From positions 1 to 6,299 of the forward strand of contig CAKOSE010000037.1 in assembly GCA_934102055.1 (NCBI GenBank): DNA of 6,299 bases, read 5' to 3'. Under the pieces are notes generated by a model. The model did not search any database, was not told the DNA's origin, and saw only the letters and a program-made list of their open reading frames with translations. The translations under genes were made by a program, and so were the position numbers. This document shows positions 1 through 4,779 of this stretch, in pieces. This DNA is from an uncultured Bacilli bacterium. GTDB lineage: Bacteria > Bacillota_I > Bacilli_A > RF39 > UBA660. Position 1 is the first letter of the stretch. The number at the start of each line of letters is the position of its first letter.

Positions 1-9
1 GAGTTTTAT

Positions 10-44
10 AAAAAATCAGGGCCCCACTAAAAAGTGGAGACCCT
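10..44 (-). terminator. Intrinsic terminator downstream of tRNA-Gly
   Basis: Read on the minus strand, AGGGTCTCCACT (44-33), a TTTT loop and AGTGGGGCCCT (28-18) form an 11-bp stem with one bulged T. The stem is followed by GA and six T residues (15-10). It is one of the most GC-rich stretches of an otherwise AT-rich window, and the hairpin plus T-run is the classic Rho-independent arrangement. It would end the transcript carrying tRNA-Gly and perhaps rmuC. A sister hairpin with nearly the same sequence lies just upstream (56-74). Confidence 0.8.
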
Positions 45-74
45 CTTATTTTCTACCCCACCAAAAAGTGGAGA
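22..74. repeat. Tandem pair of near-identical 19-nt palindromic repeats
   Basis: On the plus strand CCCCACTAAAAAGTGGAGA (22-40) and CCCCACCAAAAAGTGGAGA (56-74) differ at one base and start 34 bases apart. Each is itself a hairpin (CCAC/GTGG core with an A- or T-rich loop). Only the left copy has the flanking GGG/CCC pairs and the T-run of a terminator. The pair may be a duplicated terminator. It could also be a leftover of mobile-element ends, since some insertion sequences carry multiple short terminal repeats. No transposase is visible beside it. Confidence 0.65.
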
Positions 75-124
75 GCCGATTGATTTAATCATTAACATCG
101 CTTTGGTGCGACGATTTTTGCTTC

Positions 125-199
125 TGGAGCGAACGAGGAGAATCGAACTCCCATCCTAGCCTTGGCAAGGCCATATTCTAACCATTAAACCACATTCGC
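125..199 (-). tRNA. tRNA-Gly (anticodon GCC), CCA encoded
   Basis: A complete cloverleaf can be drawn. The acceptor stem GCGAATG (199-193) pairs with CGTTCGC (135-129) with one G-U pair. The D-stem is GTTT/GAAT. The anticodon stem TGGCC/GGCTA encloses loop TTGCCAA, giving anticodon GCC. The T-arm is GGGAG-TTCGATT-CTCCT, with a four-base variable loop. The discriminator base is T and CCA is encoded (127-125). It reads the glycine codons GGC and GGU. It lies about 50 bases downstream of rmuC in the same direction and is followed by the tandem hairpins at 10-74. Confidence 0.95.
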
Positions 200-216
200 A
201 AAACAAGTACATATAT

Positions 217-245
217 AATGTACCATTTTTCTTACTAAAAAGCAA
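217..245 (-). promoter_or_regulatory. Possible promoter for tRNA-Gly
   Basis: In the rmuC-tRNA gap the minus strand has TTGCTT (245-240), a 17-base spacer and TACATT (222-217) preceded by TGG, an extended -10. The predicted start would lie about 10 bases before the mature tRNA 5' end. The hexamers match the consensus only moderately, at 3/6 and 4/6. The -10 overlaps a perfect inverted repeat GTACAT-N5-ATGTAC (207-223), which could be a processing signal or chance in AT-rich DNA. Cotranscription with rmuC is an alternative. Confidence 0.35.
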
Positions 246-251
246 TTATTT

Positions 252-1313
252 TTAGTTAAGTTCTTCAAGTTTTTCTTTATCAAGCTCTACTCTACTAATA
301 GAATTAAACCTTTTTGTTATCTTTTCTGTTGTTGTATGAATGTCATTCACATCCCTACTTACTGTTTCAATACTTCTTGATAACTTATCCCATCTATCTT
401 TATATCTTCCAAACTCTATTCCTAATTTATTTAATTCCTCATGAATAACACTTGTATATTTATCTCTTTCTATATTTTTAAGTAACATTTGTATTACTGT
501 AAGTGTAGATATTAATGTAGTCGGAGAAGTAATCCATACTCTTTTTTTATAGGCGTACTCTATTATATCTTGATGATAAGCATTTATTTCTGCAAATATA
601 GCCTCAGCTGGTAAAAACATTATTGCCTGATTTGTAGTCACCCCAGGAATAATATACTTCATACTTATCGCATCTATATGTTTTTTCACATCTGCCTTAA
701 ATAACTTTTCATATTTTTCTCTTTCAACCCTACTAATATTTTTATCCACCATATTTCTATAGTTTTCAAGAGGAAACTTTGAATCTATTGCTATAGTACC
801 AAGCGGTTCAGGTGCAAAAAGTATCGAATCTGCAACTGTTTGATTAGGCAATGTATATTGTAATCTATAAATACTATCATTTCTTTCTCCAAATACTGAA
901 GACAATATATGCTTAAGGTTAACTTCCCCAAATATACCCCTTGTTTTCTTATCTGTTAATATTCCCTGCAAAGATACTATATCACTTGATAAAGAATCTA
1001 TTTTCTTTTGAGCCTCATCTATTTTGGATAACCTCTCAAGTACATTAGAAAATGTCCTATTAGTCTTCTCAAAGTTTTGATCTAATCTTTCATTTACCTT
1101 CTCATTCATCAAAATAAGTCTTTGTTCTTGTTTTTCAGATAAACTATTAAAATCCTTATTTAATGAACTCTTAAGTTCACTCATCTCTTTCATTATACTA
1201 ACTTCCAGCTTACCGAGTCTCTCTGTTATATTAGCCTCATTTCCCCTTTTCGTTAAACTTACAACCGTTAAAATCAAAATAATTACTAATAATCCTACTA
1301 TTATATATTCCAT
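252..1313 (-). CDS. rmuC: RmuC family DNA recombination protein
   Basis: RmuC proteins limit DNA inversions and other rearrangements at short inverted repeats. They are predicted to have a PD-(D/E)XK nuclease-like core, but the biochemical activity is poorly defined. The 353-residue product has one N-terminal membrane anchor (about 3-20), a long coiled coil (about 30-120), then the RmuC core: TRGIFGE (124-130), IAIDSKFPLENY (174-185, with the candidate catalytic Asp177 and Lys179), FLPAEAIFAE (233-242) and ITSPTTL (261-267). A second coiled coil closes the protein. It is shorter than E. coli RmuC (about 475 residues) but all core motifs are present. The ATG directly abuts the TAA of the DedA-type gene, and AAGGTGGAG six bases upstream is a strong ribosome binding site, so the two are almost certainly cotranscribed and translationally coupled. 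Confidence 0.93.
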   Translation of the reverse strand: MEYIIVGLLVIILILTVVSLTKRGNEANITERLGKLEVSIMKEMSELKSSLNKDFNSLSEKQEQRLILMNEKVNERLDQNFEKTNRTFSNVLERLSKIDEAQKKIDSLSSDIVSLQGILTDKKTRGIFGEVNLKHILSSVFGERNDSIYRLQYTLPNQTVADSILFAPEPLGTIAIDSKFPLENYRNMVDKNISRVEREKYEKLFKADVKKHIDAISMKYIIPGVTTNQAIMFLPAEAIFAEINAYHQDIIEYAYKKRVWITSPTTLISTLTVIQMLLKNIERDKYTSVIHEELNKLGIEFGRYKDRWDKLSRSIETVSRDVNDIHTTTEKITKRFNSISRVELDKEKLEELN

Positions 1314-1895
1314 TTACTTCTCCACCTTTACTACCTTTTCTACTATTTTACTTATAATGTATGCTGCTAAAACAAGAGCACCTACCCTTAAAAAATTTAT
1401 TGGATCTTTTAAACTGTCAACAAAAGATACTGCTATATAACCATAAAATAACAGCATTGCAGGCTTTCCTATAATAAGTGCTATCAAATACTTCCTAGCA
1501 GATATCTCACTTAATCCACCAGCTATATTAACTGCAAATGCCGGAGTTATAGGAAGTGCAAATAACACCACTAATGTATTAAAATCAATATTCGATAATT
1601 TATCCATCCATTTTTTAATTGTTTCCTGTTTGCTCTTTGAAAACCAATGAATAAACTTATCTCTAAACAAGTACCTAAACAAATAAAACGATGAAATACA
1701 TCCAGTTATAGTAGCTACATATGATATAAGAAACCCAAATAAATTCCCAAATGATAACATATTTAATCCCACTATTGCACCAAGCGGAAGTGGAGGAAAT
1801 ACTGATTCTAAAAGCACCAAAACAAATCCTCCCAAGGGACCAAAAGAAACCATTACTTCAACAAGATTATTTATAAAAACAGATATCTTTTCCAT
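1314..1895 (-). CDS. DedA/VTT (TVP38/TMEM64-like) family membrane protein
   Basis: A 193-residue polytopic inner-membrane protein with about five hydrophobic segments. The first half carries the family signature of an acidic residue followed by a proline-rich re-entrant loop, ESVFPPLPLG (30-39). The second half carries the paired loop and conserved glycine segment PITPAFAVNIAGGLSE (115-130). DedA/VTT relatives are linked to membrane homeostasis, proton-dependent transport and lipid scrambling or flipping, including undecaprenyl phosphate recycling in some members. The substrate of this one cannot be told from sequence. The start is supported by AAGGGGAG (1909-1902) six bases before the ATG. 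It is the first gene of a two-gene unit with rmuC and seems to have its own promoter. Upstream holA runs the same way with no clear terminator between, so read-through is possible. Confidence 0.87.
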   Translation of the reverse strand: MEKISVFINNLVEVMVSFGPLGGFVLVLLESVFPPLPLGAIVGLNMLSFGNLFGFLISYVATITGCISSFYLFRYLFRDKFIHWFSKSKQETIKKWMDKLSNIDFNTLVVLFALPITPAFAVNIAGGLSEISARKYLIALIIGKPAMLLFYGYIAVSFVDSLKDPINFLRVGALVLAAYIISKIVEKVVKVEK

Positions 1896-1920
1896 AACCC
1901 ACTCCCCTTATTATGTTCTT

Positions 1921-1929
1921 ATTATACCA
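1921..1929 (-). promoter_or_regulatory. Extended -10 promoter for the DedA-rmuC pair
   Basis: The minus strand reads TGGTATAAT (1929-1921), a perfect TATAAT with the TGn extension. At 17 bases upstream the best -35 is TACTAC, which is weak, but an extended -10 can work with a poor -35. The predicted start would give a leader of about 19 bases carrying the AAGGGGAG ribosome binding site. It sits just after the holA stop codon. Confidence 0.6.
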
Positions 1930-1956
1930 CGATAAACACAATAGTAGTATATAATT

Positions 1957-2841
1957 TTATAACTTTTCAAAAAATAGAAACATCCCAGTTGAAATATCTA
2001 TTTTTCCACTCTTTACCCCTATATCTATATTACTTAATTCCTTTAACATAGAAAGAATCTCATCACCAGATATTAAATTACATTGTTCCTTCAACTTAGT
2101 TAATCTATATGGATGTAAACCATATAACTTTATCAACTCATGATCACTTAAAGACATAGATTTAACCTTTATCTTATAAAGAAGTCTATAATGATTAGCA
2201 ATCGTATAAAGAATTTTTTCCTCAGTTTCATTCTCAAGTAACAATTCCTTATAAATACCCATTACTCTCTCTTTATTTCTTTTATTTATTTCATCTATTA
2301 AATTAAATATTGTACTATCATATCCCTTTTTTACTAAATTATTTACATCTTCCCTCGTTATCTCCTTATCATTATACTTATATAACTTCAATTTCTCAAG
2401 CTCATTTTTTATCCTTTTTATATTACTATCACAATGACTTATCAATAAATTTATCGCCAAAAAATCCATCTTATACCCATCTAAATTATCTTTTATATAA
2501 GCACTCAAATCATAATTCCATAACTCCTTATATTCTGTTTTTTCCTTTAAAACTTTAGTTATCTTTTTTCTATTATCTAACTCTTTATAAGATATAAGAA
2601 CAAGTATATTATCATTCGGATTATCTAAATAACCTAAAAGAGGTTTCGGATCCTCTAGTCTATCAATATTAAATATCTTTATTATTTTGTCTCCAAATAA
2701 ACTATAAGTATTTATATCAATAATCGCATCTTTTAAGCTATCCTCTTCTAAATTATAACCTATTACATTATCTTGTCCCTTTTCTATTCTATTTACTTCC
2801 TCTAAGACATAATCTTTTTGTCCTACTAATGTATATGTCAT
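1957..2841 (-). CDS. holA: DNA polymerase III subunit delta
   Basis: HolA is the delta subunit of the clamp-loader complex, which opens the beta sliding clamp and loads it on primed DNA. The 294-residue product shows the HolA pattern: N-terminal MTYTLVGQKDYVLEE, LFGDKIIKI (48-56), LLISHCDSNIKRIKNELEKL (132-151), YDSTIFNLIDEI (174-185), GLHPYRLTKL (241-250) and DIGVKSGKID (273-282). I place the start at 2841 rather than at the upstream in-frame ATG (2910). GGGAG lies nine bases before the 2841 ATG, and the residues then match the usual HolA beginning. The extra 23 residues do not match HolA and instead resemble the TnpB remnant just upstream. At 294 residues it is slightly short for the family (about 330-345). 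It is not followed by rpsT here, although holA-rpsT is a common order in Firmicutes. Confidence 0.9.
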   Translation of the reverse strand: MTYTLVGQKDYVLEEVNRIEKGQDNVIGYNLEEDSLKDAIIDINTYSLFGDKIIKIFNIDRLEDPKPLLGYLDNPNDNILVLISYKELDNRKKITKVLKEKTEYKELWNYDLSAYIKDNLDGYKMDFLAINLLISHCDSNIKRIKNELEKLKLYKYNDKEITREDVNNLVKKGYDSTIFNLIDEINKRNKERVMGIYKELLLENETEEKILYTIANHYRLLYKIKVKSMSLSDHELIKLYGLHPYRLTKLKEQCNLISGDEILSMLKELSNIDIGVKSGKIDISTGMFLFFEKL

Positions 2842-2932
2842 ATCAACAAACTCCCAACTAATACTATTTATGCACCAAAAGAAATTATCAAAACTATTTT
2901 TAGATTTCATTCACTTTATAAATTTCTTTTCA

Positions 2933-3163
2933 AAGGTTAATATAGTTATAACACAGAACAAAAAATAAGTAAAATCTATACTTTAAATTATTAACATAGT
3001 CTTTGATATTATTATATGCATATGTATAACCTTGCTTTTTCATCTTTTCTAAATAGTAGTTATAAACAAAACAAGTGCATCCAAACATCTTATTTATTAA
3101 TTCTTCTTAAATATAATTCGGATACAATCTAAACTTATAAACCTTGCACATACATAAGGCCAT
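2933..3163 (-). pseudogene. Degraded TnpB (IS200/IS605-family OrfB) N-terminal remnant
   Basis: Reading from the ATG at 3163, the frame gives CKVYKFRLYPN, then two divergent residues, an in-frame TAA (3109-3107), then without a frame change EELINKMFGCTCFVYNYYLE and a lysine/tyrosine-rich stretch before TGA (2932-2930). This is the TnpB N-terminus: YKFRLYPN..Q.ELI...FG..RFVYNYYL. The TAA sits where the family has CAA (Gln), so one C-to-T change explains the stop. TnpB is the transposon-encoded RNA-guided nuclease ancestral to Cas12. Here the catalytic RuvC and zinc-ribbon parts are gone, so it cannot function. Further traces may continue to about 2855: in another frame the bases before holA encode KNSFDNFFW, like the TnpB motif around AFKNFFR. 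No tnpA, element ends or guide RNA are recognisable. Confidence 0.85.
2945..2973 (-). promoter_or_regulatory. Candidate promoter for holA inside the TnpB remnant
   Basis: The minus strand has TTTACT (2973-2968, 4/6 to the -35 consensus), a 17-base spacer and TATAAC (2950-2945, 5/6) with an upstream TGT extension. This would give a leader of roughly 95 bases to the holA start chosen here. It lies within transposon-derived sequence, so it may be recent, or a chance match in AT-rich DNA. The stronger promoter at 3176-3205 could also read into holA. Confidence 0.4.
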
Positions 3164-3175
3164 CTAGATAAATCA

Positions 3176-3205
3176 ATTATAACAAACAAAACGTATGTTC
3201 GTCAA
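3176..3205 (-). promoter_or_regulatory. Sigma-A-type promoter with a LexA (SOS) box in its spacer
   Basis: The minus strand carries TTGACG (3205-3200, 5/6 to the -35 consensus), an 18-base spacer and a perfect TATAAT (3181-3176) with a TGT extension. Between and overlapping them, plus-strand AAAACGTATGTTCG (3188-3201) matches the Gram-positive LexA consensus CGAACRNRYGTTCG at 12 of 14 positions, with the AAC-N4-GTT core and one half-site intact. An operator there would block RNA polymerase directly. The first open frame downstream is the dead TnpB remnant, then holA. No strong terminator intervenes, so DNA damage might raise holA transcription. The SOS assignment rests on motif match only. 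Confidence 0.65.
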
Positions 3206-3253
3206 TAGCTAATGAATTACTTTTACCGAAAAAATATAAATTTCCTGTAAAAT

Positions 3254-3291
3254 AAAAAAGTTAAATTTTTATTATTTGTTTTAACTTTTTT
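3254..3291 (-). terminator. Terminator overlapping the end of sigE
   Basis: A perfect 12-bp inverted repeat, AAAAAAGTTAAA (3254-3265) and TTTAACTTTTTT (3280-3291), is separated by 14 bases. On the minus strand the 3' arm ends in six T residues, followed by ATTTTAC. The left arm on the plus strand covers the sigE stop codon, so the hairpin is built partly from the last sigE codons. The stem has only one G-C pair, so it is likely weak. Its symmetry would let it act in either direction. Confidence 0.6.
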
Positions 3292-3950
3292 ATTACTTTT
3301 TTCTCTATCCTCGATATATAAGACTGACTTATATTTAACCTTTTAGCAACTTCTTTTTGAGTCAACTCATCTTTACCATTTAAACCATATCTCATCTGCA
3401 TTATCTCTTTATCTCTATCATCTAACTTATCTAACTCTTCTCTTAAAACTCTTTTATCATACTCATCCTCTAAAGGTTTAGTCACTATATTATCTTCAGT
3501 TCCTAAAATATCCTCCAAATGTAGCTCATTCCCATCACTATCAAAACTTAATGATTCCTCAAATGATATATCTGTCTTTGTCTTTTTAGTTTTCCTTAAA
3601 TACATCAATATTTCATTATCTATACACCTCGAACAATAAGTTGCAAGTTTTATATTCTTACCCCTTTTATAAGTATTAATCCCCTTTATTAATCCGATTG
3701 AACCAATACTTACTAAATCCTCTAAATCAACCTTCGTATTTTCATATCTCTTAGCAAGAAATACAACCAATCTTAAATTATGCTCAATTAACTTATCCTT
3801 TGCCCTTATATCACCATTTTCCTTTAACTCTAAATATCTTTCCTCATCCTCCTTAGAAAGTGGTGGAGGTAAAATATCAGTTGCCCCAACAAAAAATACT
3901 CCACCTTTTTTAAAAAACTTATTTAACAATTTTAATATCTTATTTTTCAT
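3261..3950 (-). CDS. sigE: Sporulation sigma factor SigE, pro-form
   Basis: Sigma-E directs the early mother-cell programme of sporulation and is made as an inactive precursor. The 229-residue product closely follows B. subtilis SigE. It has a basic, hydrophobic pro-region (1 to about 20), then VGATDILPPPLS (21-32), region 2 with HNLRLVV (57-63), LVSIGSIGLIKG (79-90) and LATYCSRCIDNEILMYLR (102-119), the linker DGNELHLEDILGTEDN (139-154), and the region 4 helix-turn-helix LTQKEVAKRLNISQSYISRIEKK (196-218). VFFVGA aligns with VYYIGG around the B. subtilis cleavage site, so processing near Phe19-Phe20 is expected, giving a pro-region shorter than the 27-29 residues in B. subtilis. GGGAGG (3962-3957) is an ideal ribosome binding site. 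The ATG is one base after the spoIIGA stop, so translation is coupled. sigG, often the next gene, is absent. Confidence 0.96.
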   Translation of the reverse strand: MKNKILKLLNKFFKKGGVFFVGATDILPPPLSKEDEERYLELKENGDIRAKDKLIEHNLRLVVFLAKRYENTKVDLEDLVSIGSIGLIKGINTYKRGKNIKLATYCSRCIDNEILMYLRKTKKTKTDISFEESLSFDSDGNELHLEDILGTEDNIVTKPLEDEYDKRVLREELDKLDDRDKEIMQMRYGLNGKDELTQKEVAKRLNISQSYISRIEKKVIKKLKQIIKI

Positions 3951-3951
3951 T

Positions 3952-4728
3952 TTATTCCTCCCATAAATTCACATTTAAAATCATATCACAATCCTTCACG
4001 TGAAATTTGTCATTTGCTATGGCTAAATAAATATTTTCAATAAAACCCTTCTCAGACACAAATATCTTACTTATTTTAACAGCCTTCATAACTCCTGTAC
4101 CACTAACAGTTTTAAACGGTATATAAACATAATCCTCATCCTTACCAAACATCTTATCATTATTTATAATAATAACAGGTCTATTAAAATATAACAAATC
4201 ATTTCCCGTATCCATATAAGCCTCAAACTCATATTCCTTATTGCCATAATAAACATTTACCTTATACTTACTTTTAGCATGTCTTCTCTCCGCCTTAGTA
4301 TAAAAAACATAAAAAATAGTTAAAACAAATCCAATCAAAACCAATATAAATATATTCAAACTATGCCCATTTGTAAAAAAAATCATCCCAACATTACTAT
4401 ATCCTATTTCTGTATTTATCAAATAAAGTCCTCCACCCATTATGATAGATAATATGATCAAATAAAGAAAATTATTCAAAGTATATTTAAAATTCTTATA
4501 AGAAAACGTTATAAGCAACATAATTATTGCCAGTATCATTTTCATAAAAAAAAATCCAAGTTGAGAAAACTCAAATAATATAACAAAAAAAGAAACCCCT
4601 CCAAAAAGTGAACCCAAAAATAATCTTATCTTTTTAACATTTCTCTTAAGTACTATAGATACCCCTAATAAAAGAATAAAATCAAATAAAAAATTTATTA
4701 AAAATATATAATCCAAATATATCTTCAT
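3952..4728 (-). CDS. spoIIGA: Sigma-E processing peptidase SpoIIGA
   Basis: SpoIIGA is a membrane aspartic protease that removes the pro-region of sigma-E after a signal from the forespore (SpoIIR in B. subtilis). The 258-residue protein has an N-terminal half of about five transmembrane helices (about 5-28, 36-54, 58-75, 84-104 and 124-144). A cytoplasmic domain follows with the catalytic motif MDTGNDLL (172-179; nucleophile Asp173) and the conserved VPFK-like segment YIPFKTVSGTG (202-212). It ends DCDMILNVNLWEE, like the C-terminal motif in relatives. It is shorter than the 309-residue B. subtilis protein. I chose the ATG at 4728; a TTG directly before it (4731) is possible. The ribosome binding site GGTGG is close, four bases from the ATG. 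It is followed immediately by its substrate gene sigE, the classic spoIIG pair. Confidence 0.95.
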   Translation of the reverse strand: MKIYLDYIFLINFLFDFILLLGVSIVLKRNVKKIRLFLGSLFGGVSFFVILFEFSQLGFFFMKMILAIIMLLITFSYKNFKYTLNNFLYLIILSIIMGGGLYLINTEIGYSNVGMIFFTNGHSLNIFILVLIGFVLTIFYVFYTKAERRHAKSKYKVNVYYGNKEYEFEAYMDTGNDLLYFNRPVIIINNDKMFGKDEDYVYIPFKTVSGTGVMKAVKISKIFVSEKGFIENIYLAIANDKFHVKDCDMILNVNLWEE

Positions 4729-4743
4729 CAAACCACCAAACTA

Positions 4744-4776
4744 AGTATAAAAAAAAGACATTCAGTTAAATGTCGA
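4744..4776 (-). promoter_or_regulatory. Candidate spoIIG-type promoter with a 0A-box-like site
   Basis: On the minus strand TCGACA (4776-4771, 5/6 to the -35 consensus) and TATACT (4749-4744, 5/6 to the -10) are separated by 21 bases. B. subtilis spoIIG uses a sigma-A promoter with an unusually long 22-bp spacer and Spo0A sites over the -35. Here plus-strand TGTCGAT (4771-4777) matches the 0A box TGTCGAA at 6 of 7 positions, and a second TGTC lies in the other hairpin arm. The predicted start falls at about the GGTGG ribosome binding site, so the leader would be only about a dozen bases. It overlaps the murD terminator. Confidence 0.5.
4749..4774 (-). terminator. Intrinsic terminator of murD
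   Basis: On the minus strand GACATT (4774-4769), loop TAACTG and AATGTC (4762-4757) make a perfect 6-bp stem followed at once by eight T residues (4756-4749). It begins six bases after the murD stop codon. It would separate housekeeping murD transcription from spoIIGA-sigE. The stem is short and the same arms contain the 0A-like sites, so its role may be regulatory as well. Confidence 0.65.
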
Positions 4777-4779
4777 TTT

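Noticed and set aside
96..116. Hairpin-like sequence just after tRNA-Gly (ATCGTCGC / GCGATGTT on the minus strand)
   Set aside because: The stem contains a mismatch and a wobble pair and no T-run follows, so I do not call it a terminator or small RNA.
2310..2558. Plus-strand open frame of 82 codons
   Set aside because: It lies wholly inside holA on the opposite strand, its product is low-complexity Tyr/Leu/Ser-rich, and no ribosome binding site supports it.
2960..2990. AAGTA/TACTT hairpin followed by TTTTTT inside the TnpB remnant
   Set aside because: Nearly all A-T pairs, five base pairs with a loose loop. Too weak to call a terminator in such AT-rich DNA.
2911..3260. Possible small intact gene or decayed sigG in the sigE-holA gap
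   Set aside because: The only protein-like signal is TnpB. No SigG motif is readable in any frame I examined.
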